Assembly: GCF_000002075.1 (NCBI RefSeq)
Contig: NW_004798159.1
Location: 116,804-143,554 of the forward strand
DNA length: 26,751 nt
Direction of reading: 5' to 3'
Origin: Aplysia californica
Taxonomy: Eukaryota > Mollusca > Gastropoda > Aplysiida > Aplysiidae
In this document: positions 18,601 through 23,518 of the stretch, piece after piece
Layout of the letters: each line of letters begins with the position of its first letter
Position numbering within the stretch: position 1 is the stretch's first letter
Position numbers and translations under genes: made by a program
Notes under the pieces: model-generated
What the model was told of the DNA's origin: nothing
Seen by the model: the letters and a program-made list of their open reading frames with translations, nothing else
The model's database searches: none

Positions 18601-19346
18601 CTCCAAGTATGGTTTGAAAAACAATTCCTGACACTATGTGTCACAATGTGGTGGAATCAGGTGCTCGTCAATTTTGGGGCACATGGGGTTATTGGTATCA
18701 TCTTAAAGTCTGTTCATTTGCTTTCCTTTTGGTGAAAAAAGAAAAAAAATATCCATCTATGTTGAATAGAAGTCAAAATATTTGCGCTTGAAGGAGGTCA
18801 GGGTCGCCTGGTTTCAGAGATAAAATTAGCGAGAAAATGGCCGCCAAAGATTGGTAACTTCCATTACCATAGAGTCCTTGGAAACTGAAAATTTACATTT
18901 TGTTCCTTTTATCAAGTTTTTCAGTAAAATCGACATGAAATTGTTTTTTTAAATTGACATAAAAGGTGTTGAGCCGAAAAGGAAGATCAGAAAAAAATTG
19001 CCCGTCGGCTTAAAAAAATGCAGATTACTTTAATTTTATTATTTTGACGAGCACCTGATTTCACCACGCGATGCCTCACATATGGCTATTTAAAATTTTC
19101 ATTGATTTATGTTCTTTTTTTCCTCAGGCGGTTATTCAGATGCAGGCCAGACTTGAACTGAATCCAGAATTGAGGAATAACCGATGCTCCTGTCCTGTGT
19201 GCAAACAGCAGAACCTGAAAGGCAACGATAAGAACAATCACATGAAGTGCTGGAACTGCAAGAGCAACTTTTGTTTCTATTGCAAGCAAAAAATCGTCGG
19301 GCAAATATCTGCTCATTTTATGGGTGGTTGTCCTCATCACTCGTAG
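2521..19346 (+). CDS. RNF14: RNF14-like RWD-RBR E3 ubiquitin ligase, full spliced gene (11 coding exons, 566 aa)
   Basis: Seen: 11 exons joined at GT-AG sites with matching phases give one 1701-nt frame. Order: RWD (about 25-190), acidic linker, RING1 with Cys250/253/268, His270, Cys273/276/295/300, IBR with Cys339/342/359/362/367/370, His375, Cys380, Rcat Cys430/433/443/448/450/455/458 plus His467 and Cys473, and a C-terminal zinc module (514-566). Known: RBR ligases take ubiquitin from an E2 on RING1, pass it to the Rcat cysteine as a thioester, then to substrate; RNF14 acts in transcription control and in ubiquitination of proteins on stalled ribosomes. The '...DE|ILALQSIF' junction matches human 'DELLALASIY'. 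The protein is about 90 residues longer than human RNF14 (474), mainly from an insert in RWD and the C-terminal module. Family assignment is firm; one-to-one orthology with vertebrate RNF14 is inferred. Confidence 0.93.
2623..3093 (+). mobile_element. M4 TIR element in intron 1 (about 470 bp)
   Basis: Ends ATAACAAGATGGGCCACTCA and, on the other strand, ATAACAAGAGGGGCCACTTC. Left part and right part (ATTGGCTCAAAGAGAG) both match the copy at 16269-16530. No coding capacity. Confidence 0.78.
3094..4095. other. Intron 1 remainder
   Basis: Apart from the SINE remnant at 3457-3560 nothing is recognisable; AT-rich, unannotated. Confidence 0.4.
3457..3560 (-). repeat. SINE 3'-end remnant in intron 1
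   Basis: AATAATTTATAAT, TATAGCGCCCACTC and CTTGGCGCTTAAAGTTAA resemble the tail part of the SINE at 19462 (TAGCGCATACCCCCACTC, CTATGCGCTTTACA). Confidence 0.4.
4096..4194 (+). CDS. RNF14: RNF14-like coding exon 2 (RWD start, residues 27-59)
   Basis: It encodes ILALQSIFNTEDHEKL and 17 further residues. The hydrophobic helix matches the first RWD helix of RNF14 (human 'LLALASIYDGDEF'). Acceptor TTTCAG at 4095, donor CTG|GTAAGC at 4195, phase 0 at both ends, 99 nt. Confidence 0.92.
4195..5175. other. Intron 2, first part, no feature seen
   Basis: AT-rich single-copy-looking sequence; no repeat match inside the window and no exon-like frame. Confidence 0.4.
5176..5613 (+). mobile_element. M1 TIR element in intron 2
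   Basis: Left end TGTGTCACGACGCTTTGGAA, right end TTTCACCTCGATGCCTCACA, TA flanks. It ends 85 nt upstream of exon 3 and faces the reverse copy in intron 4. Confidence 0.85.
5699..5855 (+). CDS. RNF14: RNF14-like coding exon 3 (RWD strands plus Ala/Pro insert, residues 60-111)
   Basis: Acceptor GCGCAG at 5698, donor TCAG|GTCAGT at 5856, 157 nt, ending in phase 1. It encodes ITICPRPNDEEIQVDV, an acidic stretch (KQDEDGE), an Ala/Pro-rich loop and a strand. Compared from memory with human RNF14, the acidic and Ala/Pro part is an insertion of roughly 30 residues between RWD strands. A 37-bp tandem repeat straddles the donor and copies it downstream. Confidence 0.88.
5845..5929 (+). repeat. 37-bp tandem repeat spanning the exon 3 splice donor (about 2.3 units)
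   Basis: Units begin at 5845, 5882 and 5919, each opening AACTGT-TCA. The donor CAG|GTCAGT used at 5856 is repeated exactly one period later (GT at 5893), with a further CAG|GTCAGA near 5909. Confidence 0.8.
6156..6390 (+). CDS. RNF14: RNF14-like coding exon 4 (RWD core, residues 112-189)
   Basis: Acceptor CCTCAG at 6155, donor CTGAA|GTATGC at 6391, 235 nt. It encodes the RWD core, including FPPTYPSLDCPDFHL, aligned with human 'PPDYPSSSPPSFTL', then WLSSEQIRSLGQMLESLW, aligned with the human 'WLSPTQLSALCKHLDNLW' helix. The usual RWD YPxxxP signature reads YPSLDCP here, so the proline is shifted by one. The last codon is split with exon 5 (AA|T, Asn). Confidence 0.94.
6560..6722 (+). repeat. 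R6 SINE/LINE-like 3' tail with (ATT)n end
   Basis: GTAATGCGCATTGAGC, then GGAACTGCGCAGTATAAATG and a TTATTATTATT tail, in intron 4. Same family as 1-155 in opposite orientation. The tail form is typical of invertebrate SINE or LINE 3' ends; no promoter boxes were seen. Confidence 0.6.
6948..7388 (-). mobile_element. M1 TIR element in intron 4, symmetric-terminus type
   Basis: Both ends carry the same terminus (TGTGAGGCAGCGTGGTGGAA on the left; its complement with one change on the right), TA flanks. It ends about 140 nt before exon 5. Confidence 0.88.
7531..7659 (+). CDS. RNF14: RNF14-like coding exon 5 (acidic linker, residues 190-232)
   Basis: Acceptor CTTTTTAG at 7530, donor ATCAG|GTTAGT at 7660, 129 nt. 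It begins HLDITNHLVL and then becomes acidic and low-complexity (SEGEENECGDG, YDEDELGG) before VATLIR, which lines up with the human 'LSNLIQEI' helix just ahead of RING1. It links the RWD domain to the RBR module. Confidence 0.9.
7745..7926 (+). repeat. R2 repeat, short form, with internal 40-bp tandem duplication
   Basis: 5' part GTGGTTGGTCGGTGCTCTGG, two identical 40-bp units (7784-7823, 7824-7863; start CCTTCTATCCTATCAAACAT), then the shared tail TATATGACCTTATTG...AAACTCTTACTAAAAC. Confidence 0.6.
7927..8385. other. Intron 5, first part
   Basis: A short near-duplicate GAAAATATTTTACC (8194 and 8236) is the only structure seen. Confidence 0.35.
8386..9821 (-). mobile_element. M1 TIR element in intron 5, split by a PB insertion
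   Basis: The left part (8386-8562) and right part (9543-9821) together make one reverse M1 copy. The M1 phrase TTGATTAAAGGC is interrupted at TTAA by a 980-bp element. Outer flanks are AA on both sides (AA|TGTG...CACA|AA), a 2-bp duplication that is not TA. Confidence 0.88.
8563..9542 (+). mobile_element. PB: 980-bp TTAA-flanked piggyBac-type non-autonomous element
   Basis: Ends CTCATTCGCTACG / CGTAACGAATGAG form a TIR. Flanks TTTA and TTAA fit a TTAA target duplication with one change. The 3' subterminal region is GC-rich, with a hairpin AGCCGCC/GGCGGCT at 9468-9484. TTAA targets are the mark of piggyBac-type (also Kolobok) elements. No transposase frame. A second copy at 16666 matches its left half. 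Confidence 0.8.
9934..10116 (+). CDS. RNF14: RNF14-like coding exon 6 (RING1, residues 233-294)
   Basis: Acceptor AACCAG at 9933, donor CTGAG|GTGAGT at 10117, 183 nt. It carries six of the eight RING1 zinc ligands: Cys250-x2-Cys253, Cys268-x-His270-x2-Cys273-x2-Cys276. RING1 recruits the charged E2. The tail EMHVRDGTVEELR matches human 'EIQIRDGQVQCLN'. An M3 transposon copy starts about 12 nt into the next intron. Confidence 0.96.
10129..10413 (+). mobile_element. M3: 285-bp TTAA-flanked element in intron 6
   Basis: Ends CTCTTCATCTCTGG and GGTGATAAAGAG, flanked by CTAA and TTAA. Aligns along its full length with the reverse copy at 13016-13291. It starts about 12 nt after the exon 6 donor. 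Confidence 0.78.
10508..10805 (-). mobile_element. M1 TIR element in intron 6, truncated
   Basis: Begins inside the element (GTGTGGATATTTTATAGAAC) and reaches its own left terminus at CACGCGCCGTGACA. An M3 copy abuts that end. Confidence 0.75.
10803..10990 (+). mobile_element. M3 element, 3'-truncated
   Basis: TATCTCCAGCAAATTGCTTC through CTCGGGCACATTCCTTTAC and GATAATGAACTATC match the left two-thirds of M3. It abuts the end of an M1 copy. Confidence 0.7.
11084..11183 (+). CDS. RNF14: RNF14-like coding exon 7 (end of RING1, RING1-IBR helix, residues 294-327)
   Basis: Acceptor GAACAG at 11083, donor TTGCAG|GTATAT at 11184, 100 nt. CPDTEC supplies the last two RING1 ligands (Cys295, Cys300), followed by SPEAYMRWEQLLLQ, matching human 'EAELFARYDRLLLQ'. 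It ends in phase 0. Confidence 0.95.
11636..12076 (+). mobile_element. M1 TIR element in intron 7
   Basis: Left end TGTGACACGATGCGGTGGAA, right end CACCATGATGCCTCACA. Flanking dinucleotides are TT on both sides, another non-TA 2-bp duplication. Confidence 0.83.
12092..12376 (+). mobile_element. M1 TIR element in intron 7, 3'-truncated
   Basis: Left end TGTGTCTCGACACGATGGAA only about 16 bp after the previous M1 copy, then the M1 interior fading near ACAATTTTTGACCG. Head-to-tail with its neighbour. Confidence 0.7.
12504..12650 (+). CDS. RNF14: RNF14-like coding exon 8 (IBR, residues 328-376)
   Basis: Acceptor CCTCAG at 12503, donor CATCAG|GTAAAC at 12651, 147 nt, phase 0 throughout. It encodes TLDAMSDTVYCPRCGSLVI and then three Cys pairs and His375. 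IBR ligands: Cys339/342, 359/362, 367/370, His375, with Cys380 supplied by exon 9. Matches human 'SLDLMADVVYCPR'. Confidence 0.96.
12829..12884 (-). repeat. R2 shared 3' module, reverse, intron 8
   Basis: The reverse complement reads GCACTCATATGACCTTATGC then AGTCACGAACGCTGTAAAA and CTACTAAAA. Confidence 0.6.
12898..13383 (-). mobile_element. TG: decayed Tigger/pogo-like element, split by M3
   Basis: The right end (12898-12990) and left end (13302-13383), read on the - strand, match the two ends of the 819-bp copy at 16789 (for example CACCTGTACAGATGGCCACT). Confidence 0.65.
13016..13291 (-). mobile_element. M3 element nested in a decayed TG element, intron 8
   Basis: Ends TTCTTTATCTCCG and GGAGATAAAGAG with TTAA and TCAA flanks. 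The reverse complement matches the intron-6 copy throughout. TG sequence resumes on both sides. Confidence 0.78.
13718..13775 (-). repeat. LINE/SINE tail remnant with ATCTTATC repeats
   Basis: The - strand reads GGACAATAAAGATGTATCTT then ATCTTATCATATC. An 'AATAAAG-ATCTTATC' end is a common L2/CR1-type and Deu-SINE-type 3' tail. Confidence 0.4.
13780..13816 (+). other. G-quadruplex-capable run in intron 8
   Basis: Six or more G-tracts of 3-7 separated by 1-2 bases (GGGTGGGGGTGGGAGGGTGG onward) on the transcribed-sense strand. Confidence 0.7.
14000..14060 (-). repeat. LINE/SINE tail remnant with ATCTTATC repeats
   Basis: The - strand reads AAATTTCCCTTTGGAATAAT then AAAATATCTTATCTTATTTT, close to the widespread 'ATTTCCCTTTGGGATTAATAAAG' 3' end. 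Confidence 0.5.
14301..14721 (+). mobile_element. M1 TIR element in intron 8, diverged
   Basis: Left end TATGTGTCTTGACTCTATGG, right end CAGCAATGCCACA. The interior matches M1 with several gaps. The R2 3' module follows immediately. Confidence 0.72.
14722..14850 (+). repeat. R2 3' part in intron 8
   Basis: CTTCGGCCGCCACCCGGGCA, then CGCTCATATGACCTTATAATG and GAGCGCTGTAAAATAC. Directly abuts an M1 element. Confidence 0.55.
14944..15140 (+). CDS. RNF14: RNF14-like coding exon 9 (IBR end, basic helix, first Rcat pair, residues 377-442)
   Basis: Acceptor TTTTCAG at 14943, donor GGG|GTGAGT at 15141, 197 nt. It starts GQRC (last IBR ligand Cys380), continues as a charged, probably helical linker (EKERKRFDKILRRMEKMM) and ends with the first Rcat zinc pair CPSC (430/433) and PVEKMGG. 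The final Gly codon is split with exon 10. Confidence 0.95.
15489..15640 (+). mobile_element. LINE 3' end, 5'-truncated, with (GA)n tail, intron 9
   Basis: Encodes MGHFSDSCTALFK and VEFLRAVGI, matching the end of the - strand LINE frame at 20587. After GCCACAGTGCTAGA the sequence passes directly into (GA)n. Confidence 0.72.
15590..15640. repeat. (GA)n microsatellite, LINE tail
   Basis: About 24 AG units directly following the LINE 3' end. Confidence 0.95.
15781..15937 (+). CDS. RNF14: RNF14-like coding exon 10 (Rcat/RING2 with catalytic cysteine, residues 442-494)
   Basis: Acceptor TTGCAG at 15780, donor CTGAC|GTAAGT at 15938, 157 nt. Its first whole codon (15782-15784) is Cys443, aligned with the ubiquitin-accepting Cys of human RNF14 (DGCNKMTC) and HHARI (GGCNHMVC). 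The core CNKMTCKCSCIFCWIC has C-x4-C-x-C-x4-C-x2-C spacing, one residue shorter than human RNF14. GKKIEGYSHF and Cys473 follow. The tail is Gly/Pro-rich and not recognisable. Confidence 0.95.
15954..16200 (+). mobile_element. M5: 247-bp TIR element in intron 10
   Basis: Ends TGGTCGCTTTTAAGCACAAG and, inverted, TGGTCGCTTTTAAGGACAAG: a TIR of about 27 bp with few mismatches. It starts 17 nt after the exon 10 donor. Non-coding. Confidence 0.85.
16269..16530 (+). mobile_element. M4 TIR element in intron 10, internally shortened
   Basis: Shares CACTCAGCCAAAAA, GAAGCTCTCTTTCG and CCAGAAGAAGAATAGG with the intron-1 copy, and the right end ATTGGCTCAAAGAGAGGAGT. It lacks about 200 bp of interior. Confidence 0.75.
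16666..18120 (+). mobile_element. PB element copy in intron 10, interrupted by TG and lacking its 3' part
   Basis: Starts CTCTTTCGCTGCATATTATT after TTAA. Matches 8563-9110 on both sides of the TG insertion, e.g. GGGGCCACAAATTCAAATAA and TGGAATTATTCAGAATTGCA. Homology stops near 18120; the GC-rich 3' end is absent. Confidence 0.78.
16789..17607 (+). mobile_element. TG: 819-bp Tigger/pogo-like TA element nested in PB
   Basis: Termini CAGTCGAACCTG and CAGGTTTGACTG flanked by TA on each side. Subterminal regions repeat GGCCACC/GGCCACT motifs. The CAGT-GAACCT terminus and TA target fit the Tigger/pogo branch of Tc1/mariner. No transposase, so non-autonomous. Confidence 0.82.
18376..18388 (+). 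repeat. G13 homopolymer
   Basis: Thirteen consecutive G, intron 10. Confidence 0.9.
18545..18562. other. 18-bp perfect palindrome with CACGTG core
   Basis: TATTTCACGTGTGAAATA. The centre CACGTG is an E-box; a related TATTTCACGTTTGAGATA lies about 33 bp upstream. Confidence 0.6.
18635..19083 (+). mobile_element. M1 TIR element just upstream of the last exon
   Basis: Left end TGTGTCACAATGTGGTGGAA, right end CACGCGATGCCTCACA, TA flanks. Its right end lies 44 nt before exon 11, so the branch point and polypyrimidine tract sit right beside it. Confidence 0.85.
19128..19346 (+). CDS. RNF14: RNF14-like coding exon 11 (C-terminal IBR-like zinc module and stop, residues 495-566)
   Basis: Acceptor TTTCCTCAG at 19127; stop TAG at 19344-19346; 219 nt. 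After a short helix (AVIQMQARLELNPEL) come Cys514, CPVC (516/519), NNHMKCWNC (535/538), FCFYC (543/546), His557, Cys562, His564/565. The spacing C-x2-C-x15-C-x2-C-x4-C-x2-C-x10-H-x4-C resembles an IBR-type two-zinc fold. Human RNF14 ends before this region. From memory, plant RWD-RBR proteins carry a similar 'NNH-CW-C...FCYLC...GCKQH' tail. Function unknown, perhaps substrate or ribosome binding. Confidence 0.92.
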   Translation, partial: AVIQMQARLELNPELRNNRCSCPVCKQQNLKGNDKNNHMKCWNCKSNFCFYCKQKIVGQISAHFMGGCPHHS

Positions 19347-19461
19347 TGGAAAGGGGAAAGGTCTCTAGATCTATTCTGTTTTATCATTATCATCATGGGT
19401 CATTTGTTTGAAAAAAGTGTTTTTTTAACTTCTTGTTTTATGAATGAAACATTTGAATAAT

Positions 19462-19800
19462 GTTAATAATAATAAATAGCATTTGCATAGCGCATACCCC
19501 CACTCAAAAGCAAGCTCTATGCGCTTTACACTATATTATTACCCCAGCAGACCATAGAACACTCAGAAACATTCTCAGCTTCCCGGGAAGCATACATTGC
19601 AAGCAGCTGGTTAAGCGCCCAAACACTAACAAACTGACAAGGTCTTTCACTGTCTATAGCCGGGTACCCATTTTCACCTGGGTGAAGTAGGGAAAATTCG
19701 CGTAAAGTGCCTTTCCCAAGGACACAACGTCGGGCCCGCGGCTCGAACCCCCGAACCCAAAACCTCACGATTATGAGTCCGGTAGCCTAACCACTGATGA
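19462..19800 (-). mobile_element. tRNA-derived SINE in antisense, in the putative 3' UTR
   Basis: On the - strand the head reads CAGTGGTTAGGCTACCGGAC (A-box region), then GGTTCGAGCC (B box), then a core GTGTCCTTGGGAAAGGCACT...CACCCAGGTGAAAATGGGTA, ending in an (ATT)n-like tail. The core resembles the deep conserved SINE domains of metazoan SINEs (Nin-DC/Deu type, from memory). Confidence 0.75.
19471..19476 (+). promoter_or_regulatory. Candidate poly(A) signal AATAAA inside SINE tail
   Basis: First AATAAA after the stop codon (125 nt downstream). It lies in the AAT-rich tail of the reverse-oriented SINE, so it would be a transposon-donated signal if used. Confidence 0.35.
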
Positions 19801-19849
19801 GTTAAGTTACTACATCGTGTTTTGAATGAAGATTCAGGTCTTTATTTTT

Positions 19850-19855
19850 AATAAA
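19850..19855 (+). promoter_or_regulatory. Candidate poly(A) signal AATAAA
   Basis: AATAAAAG about 500 nt after the stop, followed by a T/GT-rich stretch (GTTGTTGTTTCC). A reasonable alternative 3' end for the gene. Confidence 0.35.
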
Positions 19856-20019
19856 AGAAAAAGTTGTTGTTTCCATCTGTCTGCTGGGCCATTGTATCTC
19901 GTTCCGGCCACGCTGACCCTGATAGGCGGGGCAGAAGAAGCAGCCTGCTTCCTCATTGGAATGAATTGTGTTGATAAGGACCTAAAACATGTACACTTCT
20001 TTTTTTATTCATAGTAGGC

Positions 20020-20464
20020 TATGTGTCAGGACGTGGTGTATTCAGGCACTCGTCCATTTTTGGGAATGTAGAGTTATTGGTATCATCTGAAAGCTTTTTC
20101 ATTTGCCTTGCTTTCAATGACAAAAATACCCTTCCATCTTGAATAGAATTCGAGATATTGTGATTGAAGGAGTGGAGTCACCTGGTTTAAGTGGTACAAT
20201 TAACGAGAAAACGGCTGCCAAAGTTTGATAACTTCAATAGCTTTAGAGTCTTTGAAAACTTGAAAATTACATATTTTGCCTGCAATCAATGTTTTTTTAG
20301 TAGGCCTATAATTCACATGGAAATGTGTTTTCATATGGACAGAAAAGACATTGAACCAAAAAACAAAAAAATTTGATAAAAATTGGCAAACTGGTTGAAA
20401 AATTCCTTTTACTTTGATTTCAGTATTTTGACAAGCACCTGCTTTCACCATGATGCCTCACATT
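20020..20464 (+). mobile_element. M1 TIR element downstream of the gene
   Basis: Left end TATGTGTCAGGACGTGGTGT, right end CACCATGATGCCTCACA. Nearly full length, asymmetric-terminus type. Confidence 0.83.
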
Positions 20465-20554
20465 TGATTTATGATTTAGGTGCTCAGATAAATAATTTTC
20501 AGGGTAACACATCAAGCCACCTCAGGATGTAGAAAAGAGATTGGAGATACTTGG

Positions 20555-20890
20555 TGCTTGGTGTTCTCTCTCTCTCTTCTGGCGCTGTGGCTTCATAAAC
20601 GGTCAGCGATGCCGACAGCACGCAGGAACTCAACACTCGCCCGGTCCTTAAAAAGTGCTGAAAGTGGGTTACTGAAATGTCCCATCAGACGGGTTCTAGC
20701 ACGATAGCTGGCGGGACATCTCAGGAACACATGGTCCATAGTTTCGTCCTCCTCCTTGCAGGCTCGACAGGGTGGATCTGGGTTGTCTGCTGGCGCAATT
20801 TTGTGGAGATATGATCCGTGCTTGGTGTTCTTGTGTATCATGTGTTTTGAAATCTGACTGTTGCAGTAAGCTGTGTGATCTCTCTACTCC
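20555..20890 (-). mobile_element. LINE 3' fragment (end of reverse-transcriptase ORF) with (GA)n tail
   Basis: The - strand frame reads ...YLHKIAPADNPDPPCRACKE, EDETMDHVFLRCPASYRAR, then VEFLRAVGIADRL and a stop. CxxC plus H-x4-C with 'EEDET-DHV' is the zinc-finger tail found after RT/RNase H in Jockey- and I-group LINEs. Only about 19 nt separate the stop from the (GA)n tail. 5'-truncated and dead. Confidence 0.75.
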
Positions 20891-20984
20891 ATTCTGATGT
20901 TTTCGTTTTAGTGGGAGTTTTGCGTCCCTTGCAACATAATTAGGTCAAATAAATGTTGAAGATTAGCGTTGTTTCGAGAGATGT

Positions 20985-21345
20985 ACAAAGATAAGAAAGA
21001 GGAGAGATAGTGACAATTGGTCACTTTTAAGCACAAGGGGGGCTATCCCGAAAAATGCTGTTTTGAGAAAATCGAAGGTAAAGTTTGTGCCCCTTGTTCA
21101 GTTTCTTTAAAAGACTAGGAGAGTTTTCTCTATAACCAAACAAATATACACACAAATGAAATCGAACTTCTCCTATAGGTAGGTCAATGCCCACTTTTGG
21201 TGTGGATCAAGATTTCTGGAAACTCCAGAAATCTGGGTTAGCCCGCTTGTCCTTAAAAGCGAGCAGTTAATGTTTGACAGGAAAGAAGGAGCAAACCACA
21301 CAAGAGCGTGGGTGTCAACCATCCAACTTTTTAATGTCACTTGAA
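20985..21345 (-). repeat. R2 5' part, reverse, split by M5
   Basis: 21267-21345 reads on the - strand as GTGTGGTTTGCTCCTTCTTTC and CTGTCAAACAT; the continuation (GGAGAGATAGTGAC on the + strand) lies left of the M5 element at 20999-21017. Confidence 0.5.
21018..21266 (+). mobile_element. M5: 249-bp TIR element inserted in an R2-type repeat
   Basis: High identity to the intron-10 copy along its length (e.g. CCCCTTGTTCAGTTTCTTTA, AATCTGGGTTAGCCCGCTTG). Flanking sequences are halves of the R2 5' part on the - strand. Confidence 0.85.
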
Positions 21346-21536
21346 CAGGAGAAACCACTGTCTACTTTCATTGTTGTTCAGGTGCTTGTTATTTCATAAT
21401 GTGTTGCCTTTTCTGTGGCAGAAACAAATACTGCTAGAATGAGAACTCCCAATGAAGATTTTCAAGAGATGTCTTTTACACTTCCATCAGCAGGAATGAA
21501 ATTTTGTGAGATTTATTCTCAAATTGAATGTGCATT

Positions 21537-22195
21537 ACTTTTCATCATGACACACTCTGCTACTTCTGAACCATTCTCTCTATTGAGGGTTTCGGTGTAC
21601 TCTGAAATGATTAGAGATGTTGGTGTACAAATTATCATTTTAAAAATCTCCAATAGAGTAGAATTAATAATACAACAATACAATACATTTGTAAGACAGT
21701 GTCGTCAAAATAATGAAACCAAAGAAACTGGCTTTTTTTCTGGCAGTTGGGCAATTTTTAAAAAATGTTCTTTTTCTTGCTCAACACCCTTTTTGTCACA
21801 CGAAAAACACACTTCTGTGTGGATTTTACTGAGAAATGTTGATTAAAGGCACAATAATGGTAAATTTTCAGTTTCTGGGGACTTTCAAGCTATGGAAGTC
21901 ACCAGACCTTGGCGGCCATTTCTTTTTTTTTTAGCTAATTTCACCTCTGGAACCAGGCAACCCCCACCACTTTCAATCTTAAATATCTCTATGTCTCTTT
22001 CAACATGTTAAAAGATTGACGAGCGCTGATTCCACCACGTCGTGACACATTTCATCATGACCGACTACTTCTGAATCATTTTATCCATCGCATGGTGGGT
22101 TCCGGTGTACCCAGAAATAGAAATTAATAGGGATGTTGGTGTGCAAATGGTCTTTTTTCTGATCTCCAATACAGCAGCATCAGTGTTGTATAGTG
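21537..22195 (+). repeat. Diverged direct duplication (about 130 bp) flanking an M1 copy
   Basis: TTTTCATCATGACACACTCT...GATGTTGGTGTACAAATTAT...ATCTCCAATAGAG (21539-21660) recurs as TTTCATCATGACCGACTACT...GATGTTGGTGTGCAAATGGT...ATCTCCAATACAG (22051-22190), offset by about 512 bp. Confidence 0.65.
21695..22051 (-). mobile_element. M1 TIR element between two copies of a diverged duplication
   Basis: Right side ends ATTCCACCACGTCGTGACACA (own left terminus); the left side starts inside the other TIR (GTCGTCAAAATAATGAAACC). About 350 bp, internally shortened. Confidence 0.75.
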
Positions 22196-22399
22196 CAGCT
22201 GTGTCTATGTGATATCACTGAGAGAATGTTTGGTGAGTGTTATTGTGTGAATTTCTGTGATACTTTGTGAATGAGGTGCTTGAAGAATGTTTTCTACATT
22301 GATGCTCAACTGTGAAACTTTGAGAAATAACCTTATTATGCATGTTATTTTATTAGTGAAGTTTGCATTTTATATGTGAAGTCAAACTTGTTCTAATAA

Positions 22400-22561
22400 C
22401 TTATACCTGTTCAAGACAATCACCTGTAGAAAATACCACTTCCCACTCCCCCCCTTGTTTTCTTTTCTTTATTATGAGGGTACTGTCCAATAGCCCCACC
22501 TTTCTAAGATGACCACTCTTTACCTTGACAGTGGCTGGTTGTCTTGGACAAGTTTGAATGT
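22400..22561 (+). mobile_element. TG element, short deleted derivative
   Basis: Both ends are recognisable (ACCTGTTCAAGACAATCACC on the left; TGGTTGTCTTGGACAAGTTT on the right) with about 160 bp in all. Confidence 0.6.
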
Positions 22562-22577
22562 ATAATGATAAGGCACA

Positions 22578-22685
22578 AATATGTCATTATGAAGGTGAAG
22601 ATCATTCATTTTTTTTGCTCCCGTCACCCTCTGTCTTAAAGAAATGATTTAAATTTATGTCGCTATGAAGGTGAAGATCATTTTA
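22578..22685 (+). repeat. Direct repeat, two near-identical 27-bp units
   Basis: CATTATGAAGGTGAAGATCA near 22585 recurs as CGCTATGAAGGTGAAGATCA near 22661. A C-rich stretch follows at 22696-22721. Confidence 0.6.
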
Positions 22686-23047
22686 GACTCTTTCTCTCCC
22701 CCCTCCCCCGCTCCCCCCCCCAACATTTTCCTAGACCTGACTTATAATAAGTTGAAACTGGATGTTGACATTATGTTTTTAAATCGTCCTGCAGCTGCCT
22801 TTACCAATTTTGTGGATTCATGAGATTTTTACCTTGTTTCTTCTTGAAATAAATTTTTTTTTTTTACTGGGTATTTTAAAAAAAAGTCAAAGTTGAGATA
22901 ACATAACTTAGTCTCTAGAGTTTAGGTACATTCATTTATTCTTTTATATATGCAGTCTAATGCAGTTTATCAGCCTGATTGACTTTTGGCAAAACTGTCT
23001 ATAAGTCCTCAACTTTATTGAAGCAACTTCCCATACTAGAATAATAT

Positions 23048-23083
23048 TTGTGACATCGTGGTGAAATCAGGCGCTTGTCTAAA
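23048..23083 (+). mobile_element. M1 solitary terminus fragment
   Basis: TGTGACATCGTGGTGAAATC followed by AGGCGCTTGTCT is a recognisable left terminus with no M1 interior after it. Confidence 0.55.
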
Positions 23084-23335
23084 GGTCTGAATAGAATAGA
23101 ATGTTTTAGCGACGGGGAACTATCTATGAAGACTTTCACACTGTACCCCTTCAAAACGTTGTGAGCTCAAAAACTTGGTAGGCCTACTGGATTTGAACCA
23201 TGAGATGTAGATCTAGACCTTATGTTGCTCGACTGTCACCTGGTCATTTGAACCCATATTGTATGGGAGAATCTGTCCTGTAATGTGTTATCTGACTTGA
23301 CTGACTTTTAGAATGGCGATAATTGTCTTTCAAAA

Positions 23336-23518
23336 TGAGTGGGTGGTTGGCGGGTGCTCTGGTGTGGTTTGCTTCTTCTTTCCTATGAAACATCTATCGT
23401 CCTTATCTCCCCTTCTTCTTTTTTATGTTTTGTTACTTTCTTGTAACTCCTCTAATCTTCTGGCGCTCATATGACCTTATGCAGTTGCGAACGCCGTAAA
23501 ACCTCTACTAAAACTATC
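23336..23518 (+). repeat. R2 repeat, short form
   Basis: GGGTGGTTGGCGGGTGCTCT, CATCTATCGTCCTTATCTCC, then GGCGCTCATATGACCTTATG and AGTTGCGAACGCCGTAAAAC with CTACTAAAAC at the end. Confidence 0.6.

Larger units (their letters stand above)
18121..18634. other. Intron 10, stretch between PB remnant and M1
   Basis: Less AT-rich than its surroundings, with a G13 run and a palindrome; no match elsewhere in the window. Could be part of an element absent from this window. Confidence 0.35.

Noticed and set aside
19730-19800. Functional tRNA gene
   Set aside because: A- and B-box-like sequence is present on the - strand, but no cloverleaf closes and it continues into a SINE core.
21415-21846. 143-residue + strand frame
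   Set aside because: It crosses the diverged duplication and runs into an M1 element read backwards; no family resemblance and no splice support.
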